Shown: one piece after another, positions 8,728 to 18,463 of the stretch
Layout of the letters: the number at the start of each line of letters is the position of its first letter
Numbering within the stretch: position 1 is the stretch's first letter
Assembly: GCF_000218895.1 (NCBI RefSeq)
Contig: NC_015703.1
Span: 2,307,001 to 2,371,000 of the forward strand
Reading direction: 5' to 3'
Origin: Runella slithyformis DSM 19594
GTDB lineage: Bacteria; Bacteroidota; Bacteroidia; Cytophagales; Spirosomataceae
DNA: 64,000 nt
The notes under the pieces: generated by a model
What the model was told of the DNA's origin: nothing
The model's database searches: none
What the model saw: only the letters and a program-made list of their open reading frames with translations
Program-made: the position numbers and the translations under genes

Positions 8728-11694
8728 TTATTTTCCGGTATCGGTAATGGCCTGATAAATATATTCGTGAACCCTGCGCCGAATCTTCTGCCGGTTGAGT
8801 TCGTTGTTTTCGGCATTGGGATGCACTCGGTTGGAAAGAAACACAAAAACGAGGTCGTATTTTGGGTCGGCCCACACCATGGTGCCTGTAAAACCCGAAT
8901 GCCCGAACGACGAGGTTGAGGCCGAAGGAGCCACGTAATTGCTTTCGCCTTTGATAGGAGCTTTGTCCCAGCCCAGACCGCGATGGTGGGCCGTATCGTA
9001 CAGTTTGGCAAACAACGGCACCGTTTCGTCCTGAAAATAACGCCGGTCGCCGTACAATCCTTTTTGTAAATTCATTTGCATCAGAATGGCCAGATCATAC
9101 GCAGTGCTGAACAACCCTGCATGACCTGCCACACCGCCGTAGACCGCTGCCATCTGGTCATGAACCGTGCCGCGAAGGAGCTGATTTCGGTATGAGAAAT
9201 CATTTTCCGTAGGGGCAATCTGCGTTTCCGGAAAGCGTTCCAATGATTTAAAACCCGTTTGCATCATTCCCAAAGGTTCGTAAAAATTCTGCTGTAAAAA
9301 TTCATCCAGCGGCTGATTGCTCACGCGTTCAACGATTTTTTGTAACATCAATATGCCCAAATCGCTGTACACGTACGCAAAATGCCCGCCCGGGTCGCGT
9401 TTGGTACTCAGCGGTGACTGAATGATCCAATTCCAAACCGAATCCTTTAATACAGGCTTCGCAAACAACTTTGGAGCTATTTGCATGGAATAAACACTGT
9501 CACGAATAGAACTGTAGTACTCGGTCATCAGCCCGCCGCCGCCCGTTTTGGTACGTTCCCAGAGCTTTGGATAGAACGCCACCATGCCCGAGCGATGCAG
9601 CAGCAGATTTTCCAAAGTGATCTGAGATTTGTTGGTCCCCACTAATTCAGGCAAATAGTGTGCCGCTTTTTGTTTGAGATCAAGCACATTTTGTTCCTGC
9701 AGGTACATGACGGCTTGGAGTGTGGCCGCTACCTTCGTGACCGAAGCTACATCGTAAAGTGATTCGTTCTGTACTTTCTGGGTAGGGGTGTCGTAACTGA
9801 GGGTTCCGTAATTTTTTTGGTAAACAACGCGCCCACTTCGCGCTACCACTACCTGACACCCCGGAAAGATACGGGCATTGATGGAGTTTTGAATCAGCGT
9901 GTCCATGCGGTTGAGCAGCAGAGAGCTCATTCCCACTTGCTCGGGCAGGCCAAGCATCATGCGATGAAGGGCGGGTGTTTCGTGCCCGGTTCCGATAGCG
10001 TACGTATCTTCGATGGATACTGGAAGTTTACCTTTAAAAGGCAAAGCGCCGAAGATCTGTTGGGCGGCCGTTATTTCCAGGTCGGCCATATTTTCATAGG
10101 CACAAATGACCGCTGAGGTGGCGGGAAGCTGTTTGAGCGCGTAGGGGCTGGCAAACAAACTGACGATGACTTTGGCACGCTGCTGCAACCGGGCAATCAG
10201 CTCAACGGTAGCGGGGGTTATGACAAAAGGCCGGTTAAAGTTTCGCCGGGTTTCGTGCAAACTGACCATGATGACGTTGGCATCCCCTACCTGCGCCAAA
10301 AGACTTTCCACTTCTTCGTTGGTGGTTGGCTTATCGGCATACATCATGTGTTTGAAGGGCGCATAGCGGCTCAATGTCTGCTGAAAAAGATTGATCCCGC
10401 CGCCGCCGATGGCAATAGAAGCAAAGGAGCAGGTATCTAAAGCCCTGATGGGGAGAAGTTGGTTTTCGTTGCGAACGAGCGTAACGGCCTGTTCACACAA
10501 TTCGCGCGAGAGCGCCCGAACGTCTGCTTTTTGAAGATCGCTGCTGAGATGTTTCATGGTTACAGGACGGGCATTACTTAATCCCATCCAGTATTTGGCA
10601 CGCAGTATCTTTCTGGCTTTTTCGTCAATGATATCTTTGGAAATACGCCCTTTTTCGACCTCTGTTTTGATGCGTTTGATGGATTCCGCCACTTGCTCCG
10701 GATACAGCAGGATGTCATTGCCGGCCATTAATGCTTTAATATTGGCCTCAACGGCGGTTCTTCCGCGCATCACACCCTGCATGTTCATGGCGTCAGTAAA
10801 AACCAATCCCTGAAAGCCCATCTTATTTTTAAGCAGATCCGTTACTATTTTTTCGGAAAGGGAAGACGCCAACAAAGGCGTATTGTCGAGAACAGGTACG
10901 TATAAATGGCCCGTAATAATGCCCGTCAGGCTGTCGGCAATGAGCTTTCGGAAAGGATACAGATCGGTTTCGTCCAGACGATCGCCGGAGTGGGAGAGTA
11001 CGGGCAATGTATAATGAGAATCGGAGCCGGTATCGCCGTGGCCGGGAAAATGCTTGGCAGTAGCAATGATGTGCTGATGCTGAAGACCCTTCATGTAAGC
11101 GGCCGCTTTGTTGGTGACATTATCGCGATCTTCGCCAAACGAACGCAGTCCGATCACAGGATTGCGCGGATTGCTGTTGATATCGGCTACAGGTGCAAAA
11201 TTCACGTTTACCCCTAAGCGTTTACATTGACGGGCTATTTCTACACCCATTTTATAAATATATCGGTTGTCCTGAATGGCACCCAAGGTCATCTGTTTGG
11301 GAAAATCTTCGATGCTGTCGAGCCGCATTCCCAGCCCCCATTCTCCGTCAATTCCGATCATGAGCGGTACTTTTGACAGGGCCTGATACCGATTGATAAG
11401 GCTTGCCTGACGACCGGGCCCGCCTTTGAAAAAAATAAGCCCTCCTACCTGCCGGTTTTTAATCAACACGTCAAAATGACGATAATATGACTCACTCCGG
11501 TCAGAATGCGTGGCTAACATAAAAAACTGCCCGATTTTCTGTTCAAGTGTGAGCGAATTAAAAACGCTGTCGACCCATTTACTTTCGGCAAAGGCAAACG
11601 TTCCCGCAGGAGTGTCCTCTTTAAAACTTGTCACACCCAAAAGACACACCAAAGTACACCCCAAAAGGGAGGTGTTACGCAATACATTTTTCAT
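8728..11694 (-). CDS. GH3 beta-N-acetylglucosaminidase fused to a serine beta-lactamase-like hydrolase
   Basis: A 988-residue two-enzyme protein with an N-terminal hydrophobic signal segment (residues 1-24). Residues ~35-345 are a GH3 catalytic domain with the NagZ-type KHFPGHG motif (214-220) and candidate nucleophile Asp301 in FTDAMNM. Residues ~390-590 are a GH3 C-terminal-like region. Residues ~600-988 are a class C beta-lactamase/PBP4*-like domain with SxxK (Ser651-Val-Thr-Lys654), a YSD at the YxN position and a late HSGFTGT box. This fusion is known in Bacteroidota and suggests combined GlcNAc removal and peptide or ester cleavage on peptidoglycan fragments. ATG start; 82 bp upstream of the adhesin, same strand. 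Confidence 0.9.
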   Translation of the reverse strand: MKNVLRNTSLLGCTLVCLLGVTSFKEDTPAGTFAFAESKWVDSVFNSLTLEQKIGQFFMLATHSDRSESYYRHFDVLIKNRQVGGLIFFKGGPGRQASLINRYQALSKVPLMIGIDGEWGLGMRLDSIEDFPKQMTLGAIQDNRYIYKMGVEIARQCKRLGVNVNFAPVADINSNPRNPVIGLRSFGEDRDNVTNKAAAYMKGLQHQHIIATAKHFPGHGDTGSDSHYTLPVLSHSGDRLDETDLYPFRKLIADSLTGIITGHLYVPVLDNTPLLASSLSEKIVTDLLKNKMGFQGLVFTDAMNMQGVMRGRTAVEANIKALMAGNDILLYPEQVAESIKRIKTEVEKGRISKDIIDEKARKILRAKYWMGLSNARPVTMKHLSSDLQKADVRALSRELCEQAVTLVRNENQLLPIRALDTCSFASIAIGGGGINLFQQTLSRYAPFKHMMYADKPTTNEEVESLLAQVGDANVIMVSLHETRRNFNRPFVITPATVELIARLQQRAKVIVSLFASPYALKQLPATSAVICAYENMADLEITAAQQIFGALPFKGKLPVSIEDTYAIGTGHETPALHRMMLGLPEQVGMSSLLLNRMDTLIQNSINARIFPGCQVVVARSGRVVYQKNYGTLSYDTPTQKVQNESLYDVASVTKVAATLQAVMYLQEQNVLDLKQKAAHYLPELVGTNKSQITLENLLLHRSGMVAFYPKLWERTKTGGGGLMTEYYSSIRDSVYSMQIAPKLFAKPVLKDSVWNWIIQSPLSTKRDPGGHFAYVYSDLGILMLQKIVERVSNQPLDEFLQQNFYEPLGMMQTGFKSLERFPETQIAPTENDFSYRNQLLRGTVHDQMAAVYGGVAGHAGLFSTAYDLAILMQMNLQKGLYGDRRYFQDETVPLFAKLYDTAHHRGLGWDKAPIKGESNYVAPSASTSSFGHSGFTGTMVWADPKYDLVFVFLSNRVHPNAENNELNRQKIRRRVHEYIYQAITDTGK

Positions 11695-11897
11695 TCGGTA
11701 ATGGTAAATACAGACAAAAATAAGAAAAAAAAGGGGTTATTACTGCTTAAAAAAATGGTACAAAACCTATTTTGCGCTAATCAGGCATAGAGGCACCTGT
11801 GGCGGTTTTTATTGTTGTTTTTTAAATAGCAGTGAGTGTAACTAGTTGGTTTTCAGTGGTGTGGTTTATGGGTTTTAAAGATAATCTATGCTTAATG

Positions 11898-11936
11898 TTG
11901 GCGTAACATTGGCGTAACATTGTACCTCTACTTTTG
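11898..11936 (+). promoter_or_regulatory. Bacteroidota-type promoter with tandem 11-bp repeat
   Basis: TTG at 11909-11911, a 17-bp spacer and TACTTTTG at 11929-11936 match the TTG-N-TAnnTTTG pattern. Transcription would start near 11942, which rules out the upstream TTG codon (11920) as the receptor start. The 11-mer TTGGCGTAACA is repeated exactly in tandem at 11898-11908 and 11909-11919 across the -33 position, so it may also be a regulator-binding site. The rest of the ~200-bp gap back to the GH3 fusion gene (11695-11897) shows only AT-rich sequence. Confidence 0.65.
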
Positions 11937-11955
11937 TGCCCGACAATACACCGAT

Positions 11956-14781
11956 ATGAAAGTTACATTTAACCAAAACAAATCCATGAACAGATTACTA
12001 CTGTTTATTGCCTTTATCTTCTCTGCTGCCTTCACCTTTGCCCAGTCGGGTACCATTCGCGGTACGATCATCGATGCCAAGAATAAAGAAACCCTGATTG
12101 GTGCCACTGTAAAGCTGACCGGAACTCAACTGGGAGCCGCAACCGACGTAAACGGTTTTTTTTCCATTGCCAAGGTTCCTGCGGGAAAGTACACGCTTGA
12201 AATCACTTATGTATCTTATAAAACGGAAAACATTCAGAATGTGTCTGTTGAGGCGGAAAAAGTGACGGAAATAAATACGTCACTTCTGGAAGAAGCCGCT
12301 ACATTGCAGGAGGTAAGGATCGTAGCCACGCGCCAAACCAATACCGAGGTGTCGGTCATCAGCGAGATCAAAGCTGCTCAAAATATCGTGAGCGGGATTT
12401 CGTCGCAGCAAATCGCACGTACCCTTGACCGCGACGCTGCTCAGGTAGTCAAACGCGTGCCGGGCATTACCATCGTGGGCGACCGATTCATTACGATTCG
12501 CGGTCTGAACCAGCGTTATAACAATGTAATGTTGCACAATGCTTTTACACCTTCGATGGAAACAGACGTAAAAGCATTTTCCTTTGATGTGATTCCGAGC
12601 GGACAAATTGATCGTTTATTGATTTATAAAACGCCATCCGCTGATTTGCCGGGTGAGTTTGCGGGAGGGATTGTGAAGATATTTACCAAAAGCATTCCCG
12701 ATCAAAACAGCGTAGTGCTGGATTACAGTGTAGGTTTGCGCCGGGGAACGAGTTTTAACGAATTCAAAGCCTCGAAGCAGGGCGAAAATTATTGGACCGG
12801 TTTTAACAATGGCTATTTAGATCTTCCCAAAAGCTTTCCGAAAGACCTGCGGGCGGTGGGCAATAATCCCGCTTTGATCGAATTGGCCGGCCGTTCGTTA
12901 CGTAATCAGTGGGTACCGATAAGCTCCACCGCTTCTCCCGACCAGCGGTTGTCATTGACCGGAAATTTTAAAATGAAACTGGGCAATGTTCAGATCGGCA
13001 ACATTACGGCGGTCAATTACAGCGAAACGCGCTTATATACAGATACCCAACGCAATGACTATAACATCGGCGCAAATAATCAGATCGAGACCTTATTTGA
13101 ATACGATGATAAGGCCTACTCGCGCAATAACCGCGTAGGAATTCTGCACAACTGGGCGGCACGCTTCAACAGCAACCATTCGATCGAATTCAAGAACCTC
13201 TTTAACCAATTGAGCAACGGGCGCTACGTCTTCCGCTCAGGTCAGGATATTGCCCAAAATTACCGCCCCAACAACCACTCTTTTGATCAGGTCTATCGCG
13301 GAATTTACTCCGGACAATTGACAGGAAAGCATGAGTTCAATGACGATAAAACGACCGTTGATTGGGTAGTGGGTTATAATAATTCCTACCGCGATCAGCC
13401 GGATTATAAGCGTTATCGTTCGGATGTAATCGACCCTACCACGGGCAAAACCGAAATTTACATTCCGGTAGGTCAGGCACAGGCGTATTTTCTGGGACGT
13501 TTCAATGCTAAAATGAAGGAGAACGGCTACACAGGCGCGGCCAATCTGACGCAAAAAGTGACCGTCGGCGAACGGGAGATCGAATTCAAAGCCGGTGGCT
13601 TTTATGAACTGAAAGACCGTACGTTCAAGGCCCGCAACTTAGGCTATGTGCGCGGCGGCAATTTCAACCCGGCTTTTGCGGGCGGTGACATCAATCTTTT
13701 ATTCCAAAACATTCGCAACGACGGCGGCATTCGCATTGATGAGCAAACCAATCCTAACGATTCCTACACGTCCAAAAATACGCTGGTTGCCGGTTATGGT
13801 TTGATCAATATGCCCTTTACGAAGAAATTCAACGCCATTGTGGGGGTACGGGTGGAGAACAACCGCCAGCAAATGAACAGTGCGTATTTGGGAGGCGCTG
13901 CCGCTAAAGTGGACAATACCATCACCAGCGTGCTTCCCTCGGCCAACCTGACGTATAATTTTACCGAAAAAACCTTGTTGCGGGCTGCGTACGGCATGAC
14001 CGTAAACCGCCCTGAATTTCGGGAACTGGCTCCTTTTTCCTTCTTTGATTTTGACTTCAACGTGGTGTACGAAGGAAATCCCAATTTGAAGATCGCGACC
14101 GTTCAGAACATGGACCTGCGCTGGGAGCATTATCCCACTCCTTCTGAACTCATCAGCGTGGCCGCTTTTTATAAGTACTTTGATACTCCTATCGAATCAA
14201 CGGTCGACTTAGGCTCCACAGGATTAGGTTCCAAGACTTTCATTACCAACAACGCCGCAAGTGCTTTCAGTACCGGAATTGAAATTGAGCTCAAAAAAGG
14301 CCTCGGCTCATTGCTGCCCGGGTCACGGATTCTCGAAAAAACAAGCTTACTGTTCAATACAGCCCTGATTCACAGCCGTGTCAGTTTGGGTGCACGGGGC
14401 GTTGGCCAGTCAGATAACCGTCCGTTGCAGGGGCAGTCGCCTTACATCGTCAATGTGGGTATCAACTACAACGATCCCAAAAAAGACCTCCAGGTCAATT
14501 TGCTCTACAACGTCATTGGCCGTCGCATCATCGCGGTAGGGTTTGAAGCCTATCCGGACTTGTATGAGATGCCGCGTAACGTGGTAGACTTAACGTTCTC
14601 AAAAGGCTTGGGACAGCGCTGGACGCTCAAAGGCGGAGTTCAGGATCTCCTGAATCAGCCCTGGCGGATCATGCAGGACTCCAACAAAGACAATAAGTTT
14701 GAGTCGGGCACTGATTTCTTCGTTCAAAAATACCGTACAGGTCAATTGGTCAGCCTGGGATTCTCGTACCGATTATTGTAA
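11956..14781 (+). CDS. TonB-dependent outer-membrane receptor with carboxypeptidase-like N-domain
   Basis: A 941-residue TonB-dependent transporter. A signal peptide (core LLLFIAFIFSAAFTFAQ) leads into a CarboxypepD_reg-like domain (GTIRGTIIDAKNKETLIGAT). Then come a plug domain (QVVKRVPGITIVGDRFITIRG, followed by YNNVMLHNA) and a large beta-barrel ending in an aromatic-rich strand (LVSLGFSYRLL). The predicted promoter at 11909-11936 favours ATG 11956 or ATG 11986 (MNRLLLF) over the longer frame. It is followed after 101 bp by a beta-helix lipoprotein, an arrangement like receptor/surface-lipoprotein pairs, although the partner is not SusD-like. The substrate cannot be read from sequence. Confidence 0.9.
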   Translation: MKVTFNQNKSMNRLLLFIAFIFSAAFTFAQSGTIRGTIIDAKNKETLIGATVKLTGTQLGAATDVNGFFSIAKVPAGKYTLEITYVSYKTENIQNVSVEAEKVTEINTSLLEEAATLQEVRIVATRQTNTEVSVISEIKAAQNIVSGISSQQIARTLDRDAAQVVKRVPGITIVGDRFITIRGLNQRYNNVMLHNAFTPSMETDVKAFSFDVIPSGQIDRLLIYKTPSADLPGEFAGGIVKIFTKSIPDQNSVVLDYSVGLRRGTSFNEFKASKQGENYWTGFNNGYLDLPKSFPKDLRAVGNNPALIELAGRSLRNQWVPISSTASPDQRLSLTGNFKMKLGNVQIGNITAVNYSETRLYTDTQRNDYNIGANNQIETLFEYDDKAYSRNNRVGILHNWAARFNSNHSIEFKNLFNQLSNGRYVFRSGQDIAQNYRPNNHSFDQVYRGIYSGQLTGKHEFNDDKTTVDWVVGYNNSYRDQPDYKRYRSDVIDPTTGKTEIYIPVGQAQAYFLGRFNAKMKENGYTGAANLTQKVTVGEREIEFKAGGFYELKDRTFKARNLGYVRGGNFNPAFAGGDINLLFQNIRNDGGIRIDEQTNPNDSYTSKNTLVAGYGLINMPFTKKFNAIVGVRVENNRQQMNSAYLGGAAAKVDNTITSVLPSANLTYNFTEKTLLRAAYGMTVNRPEFRELAPFSFFDFDFNVVYEGNPNLKIATVQNMDLRWEHYPTPSELISVAAFYKYFDTPIESTVDLGSTGLGSKTFITNNAASAFSTGIEIELKKGLGSLLPGSRILEKTSLLFNTALIHSRVSLGARGVGQSDNRPLQGQSPYIVNVGINYNDPKKDLQVNLLYNVIGRRIIAVGFEAYPDLYEMPRNVVDLTFSKGLGQRWTLKGGVQDLLNQPWRIMQDSNKDNKFESGTDFFVQKYRTGQLVSLGFSYRLL

Positions 14782-14882
14782 TTATAATTTTTATGTGCGG
14801 GTGGTTGCCACAACCGCTCTTTGACAACCTGAGTCCATTACCGATTATATAACTTTTATCATTTCACCAAAAACAACACCCG

Positions 14883-16634
14883 ATGAACTTTCGTCGTCTC
14901 ACCCGGACAGTCCTGACCTTAGGAGTTCTGTCAATGGCATTGATTTTCAATGCGTGTAAAGAAGAAGAAGAGATTGGACCTGCGCCTTCCGTGACGGCCG
15001 GCAGTGCCGCTTCAGGTGTCGTGGGCTCGGTTGCAAAGATCACTGCTTCCATCAATGCCCCCGAAGGCTTGAAAACATTGACCGTCTTGAAAAATGGCCA
15101 AACATTTGACAGCAAAATCTACACCGGCGAAACAACGGATAACTATACCAAAGATTATACGGTAGAAAACCTGCCGACCGGCTCAACGGTTGTCTTTACC
15201 TTTCAGGCCACGGATCAAAAAAATCAATCCTCTACGGTAGCCACTCAGGTCATAACGGTATCGGCAGTTCCTGCCAAACCCGTGGTGACGGTACAGGGAG
15301 TACTGACCGGAAATGTGAGTTGGACCAAAGGTAATATTTATAAATTGGTTGGTTTTGTGCGGGTTGGCGGTGATACTACGGAAACATTTTCCGCCACGGC
15401 TGCTACAGGTACATTGACTATCGAAGCCGGTACAACCATCATCGGCGATCGTGCCTCAAAAGGGACGTTGATCGTTCAGCGCGGCAGCAGGATCATTGCC
15501 AACGGTACGGCAGATGCTCCGATCGTGTTTACGTCTGAGCGGGCTCCCGGTCAGCGTGAATCCGGCGACTGGGGTGGCTTGGTCATTTGCGGTAGAGCCG
15601 TCAACAACCAATCCACCGGCGACAAAGGAATTCAGCTCGAAGGCAGCTACAAAGGCTGGCACGGCGGCTCAAACGATGCCGACAATTCCGGTTCGTTAAA
15701 GTACGTTCGGGTAGAGTACGCCGGGGTACCTATCAACCCCAATCAGGAAGTGAACTCTTTTACCTTCGGTTCGGTAGGCAGCGGTACCACTATTGAATAC
15801 CTGCAGGCATCTTTTGGGTTGGATGACTCGTTTGAGTGGTTTGGCGGCACCGTTAACGGGAAATATCTGATTGCTTACCGTGGATTGGACGATGATTTTG
15901 ACATGGACTTTGGTTTTCGCGGTAATCTTCAGTTTATCGTGGGTATGCGCGGAGCCACCATGGCCGACCAATCGGGTTCCAACGGTTTTGAAGTGGATAA
16001 CGACGGACAGGGTACCGGCAACACGCCGTTTACCGCTCCCGTTATTTCCAATGCTTCGCTGATCGGGCCGAAAGAAACCAACGCCACTTCCATCAGCCCT
16101 CAGTTCCAGAACGGAATGCACCTGCGTCGTAACAACAGAATCAAAGTGTATAATACGGTGGTGACAGGCTATCCCAACGGCATTTTTATTGACGGGACCA
16201 ATACCCAGGCCAATGCCAATACCGGCGAGTTGATCTTGAACCGGGTGGTTGTAGCAGGGGTAGCAGGCTGGGGTACCGGCGGTTTTGGTGAAGGAACTAC
16301 TACGGCTCCCAACGGTTTTGCCGTACGGGATGTAAACACCGCCACACCTGCGGCAGCCATTACGGTCGGAGCCGCCAAGCCTTCAGAGTGGTTTGCGGCG
16401 CAGCCCGGCAATAAAATTCTGAATACCTATGCCGGATTAGGATTAAATCAATCGGTGTTCCAGGCCGTAACGCCAACGTTCACTTTGGCAAACGGAGGTA
16501 CACTTGCTGCGGGCGGAACCGTTCCCACGGGTTCCTTCTTCTCGGCGGCCACCTTTATCGGGGCTTTCGGGTCGGAAGATTGGACCACCAAATGGTCTAA
16601 TTTCAGCCCTAACACAACAGATTACAGCAAATAA
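14883..16634 (+). CDS. Surface lipoprotein with beta-helix-like domain, likely receptor partner
   Basis: A 583-residue predicted lipoprotein. The leader ends in a lipobox (LIFNAC, Cys at about 26) followed by an acidic KEEEE tract. That composition can act as a lipoprotein export signal in some Bacteroidota. An Ig-like segment spans ~35-125. A long Gly/Asn-rich region follows with features of right-handed beta-helix proteins (LTIEAGTTIIGDRASKGTLI, GDWGGLVICG, RVEYAGVPI). I know this architecture as a frequent neighbour of TonB receptors in Bacteroidota, but it has no assigned ligand. Co-transcription with the receptor is likely; a small hairpin near 14795-14819 sits in the gap. Confidence 0.75.
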   Translation: MNFRRLTRTVLTLGVLSMALIFNACKEEEEIGPAPSVTAGSAASGVVGSVAKITASINAPEGLKTLTVLKNGQTFDSKIYTGETTDNYTKDYTVENLPTGSTVVFTFQATDQKNQSSTVATQVITVSAVPAKPVVTVQGVLTGNVSWTKGNIYKLVGFVRVGGDTTETFSATAATGTLTIEAGTTIIGDRASKGTLIVQRGSRIIANGTADAPIVFTSERAPGQRESGDWGGLVICGRAVNNQSTGDKGIQLEGSYKGWHGGSNDADNSGSLKYVRVEYAGVPINPNQEVNSFTFGSVGSGTTIEYLQASFGLDDSFEWFGGTVNGKYLIAYRGLDDDFDMDFGFRGNLQFIVGMRGATMADQSGSNGFEVDNDGQGTGNTPFTAPVISNASLIGPKETNATSISPQFQNGMHLRRNNRIKVYNTVVTGYPNGIFIDGTNTQANANTGELILNRVVVAGVAGWGTGGFGEGTTTAPNGFAVRDVNTATPAAAITVGAAKPSEWFAAQPGNKILNTYAGLGLNQSVFQAVTPTFTLANGGTLAAGGTVPTGSFFSAATFIGAFGSEDWTTKWSNFSPNTTDYSK

Positions 16635-16676
16635 TGATATTTTTCGGGAAGTCATTTAACACGGCTTCCCGAAACT

Positions 16677-17255
16677 ATGAAAACACAATTTTCAAGCTCG
16701 TTCTTTCTTTTTTGCGTTGTTTTGACGGGTTTCGTCTTGTGGGGATGCCAAAAAGGCAATCCGTACGATGTCAGTATGTATTTTTCTGACAATGAAAGAG
16801 ATACCCTTTTGGCAAATATCATCACGTATACAAGCGGGTACGCCAAAGATGCGACCAATGCAACCCGTTTTGAACCCCGATTTCGCAGGGAATACGTGAG
16901 TCGTTTGCCCCAATATACATTTGCCGATTATTTCGTTTCGCCCGATTCAACGCACTATTTTTTTATCACCCGACCCGTTGGCGGGGGAGCAATGTACCGT
17001 AGAGGGGTAGGCGGAAAGTTTAAAATGGGTCCCAACCTGAGGCCCGTGCAGTATGAAGAGTTATGGTGTACGCCGCACTTTCAAAGTGACAGTATGGTGT
17101 TGGAACGCGGTGGGTTTTTGTTTAAAGCAATGATCAAAGAAGGGAATATCGACCGATACGTGACCATGAAGCACTATGTGGAGTGGCCGGATTCGACGCT
17201 TGTGTACGATAAAAAGATTCAGGAATGGGTAGTGCCTGCCAAAGCGCAGCCCTGA
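16677..17255 (+). CDS. Hypothetical lipoprotein
   Basis: A 192-residue protein with a lipoprotein signal (FVLWGCQK, Cys at about 24). The mature part is rich in aromatic and charged residues (YTFADYFVSPDSTHYFF, ITRPVGGG, MKHYVEWPDSTLVYDKK). No family recognised. It lies 42 bp after the beta-helix lipoprotein on the same strand and is followed by a terminator, so it is probably the last gene of the TonB receptor operon and may be an accessory lipoprotein of that system. Confidence 0.7.
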   Translation: MKTQFSSSFFLFCVVLTGFVLWGCQKGNPYDVSMYFSDNERDTLLANIITYTSGYAKDATNATRFEPRFRREYVSRLPQYTFADYFVSPDSTHYFFITRPVGGGAMYRRGVGGKFKMGPNLRPVQYEELWCTPHFQSDSMVLERGGFLFKAMIKEGNIDRYVTMKHYVEWPDSTLVYDKKIQEWVVPAKAQP

Positions 17256-17293
17256 CCTCACGATTTCATATTGGTGTCAGATTATAATAAAAG

Positions 17294-17320
17294 CCGAGGA
17301 CAACTGTCTTTGGTTTTTTT
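17294..17320 (+). terminator. Rho-independent terminator
   Basis: A hairpin with arms CCGAGGACA / TGTCTTTGG (two G-U pairs) and a tight loop is followed by a run of seven T residues. It lies 38 bp past the stop of the 16677-17255 lipoprotein gene. Confidence 0.75.
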
Positions 17321-17382
17321 ATGCAGTAGATTTAGCGAATACCGTCATTTTCAAAGTGTTATTCCTTACAACTGCAACGCTT

Positions 17383-18462
17383 ATGCAAACTCCCTCTTTT
17401 TATTTTTCAAGAATCTGTAACGCCCTCAAATTGGCGGCCCTCGTGTGTTTGTTCCTCGGCACTTCTCCCACATGGCTGCACGCTCAAAAAAGCCTCAGTA
17501 ACGAACTCAGAGCTGCTTCCGAGCAATTTTTGGCAACGCTCTCGTCCGAACAGAAAGCCCTGGCCAATTTACCGTTTGACTCTGAATGGCGCTATGACTG
17601 GAATTATACCCCGCGTCAGCGCAAGGGCCTGCCATTAAAACAAATGAACGAAGTCCAGCGCAAAGCGGCCATGCATTTGATGAAAGCCGCGCTCAGCAAT
17701 CAGGGAGTAGCCAAAGCGGAGGCGATCATCGGGCTGGAATACGTATTGCGTGAAGTGGAAAAACGTCCTGAAAATGATACCTACCGTGATCCCGAAAATT
17801 ACGCTTTTGCGGTCTTTGGCACTCCCGATGCCCAACAGCCCTGGGGGTTCAGCGTAGAAGGGCACCATTTATCGCTGCACTTTACGGTGGTAGACAACAA
17901 AGTGGAATTTCTGCCGAGTTTCTTCGGCAGCAATCCCGGCATCGTGTTGCCGGGCTATGTGCAGGAAGGGAAACAGGTACTGAAAGAAGAGGCCGACATC
18001 GCGTTTCGGTTGTTGGGCTCTTTCGACGAACAACAGTTGAAAAAAATAGTGCTCTCTGAAAAAGCGCCCAATGATATGCTGACCACCAATACGCGTAAAG
18101 TAAGCTTAGAAAAGCGGGAAGGCCTGTCGTTTGGGGAGATGACATCGGCTCAGCAAAAACTCTTTCAGGAATTGCTGACGGTTTATTTGAATAAATACCA
18201 CGTTACGCTCAAAAATCAGGAATTGGCCCGTTTGCGTCAGGCAGATATGAACAAAATATATTTTGCCTGGATGGGCGATCGCGAACCGAACCGCGGCGCG
18301 GGCCGAGGGCATTATTTTCGCGTACACGGCCCCACGTTTTTGATCGAGTACGACAATACCCAGAACGGTGCCAACCACGTTCACTCCGTCGTGCGGGATC
18401 TGACCAATGACTGGGGCGAAGACCTGTTAAAGGCGCATTACGAAGCGGCCCACAAAAAGTAA
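17383..18462 (+). CDS. DUF3500 domain secreted protein
   Basis: About 359 residues from ATG 17383; the longer frame uses a GTG at 17356. The N-terminus is a signal peptide (ALKLAALVCLFLGTSPTWLHA). The mature part matches the DUF3500 type: RYDWNYTPRQRKGLPLKQM, WGFSVEGHHLSLHFTVVD, FFGSNPGIV, and a C-terminal HYFRVHGPTFLIEYDNTQ with HVHSVVRD. The His-rich conserved segments suggest metal or haem binding, but no activity is established to my knowledge. Its stop is 1 bp from the stop of the convergent beta-helix gene. Confidence 0.85.
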   Translation: MQTPSFYFSRICNALKLAALVCLFLGTSPTWLHAQKSLSNELRAASEQFLATLSSEQKALANLPFDSEWRYDWNYTPRQRKGLPLKQMNEVQRKAAMHLMKAALSNQGVAKAEAIIGLEYVLREVEKRPENDTYRDPENYAFAVFGTPDAQQPWGFSVEGHHLSLHFTVVDNKVEFLPSFFGSNPGIVLPGYVQEGKQVLKEEADIAFRLLGSFDEQQLKKIVLSEKAPNDMLTTNTRKVSLEKREGLSFGEMTSAQQKLFQELLTVYLNKYHVTLKNQELARLRQADMNKIYFAWMGDREPNRGAGRGHYFRVHGPTFLIEYDNTQNGANHVHSVVRDLTNDWGEDLLKAHYEAAHKK

Positions 18463-18463
18463 G

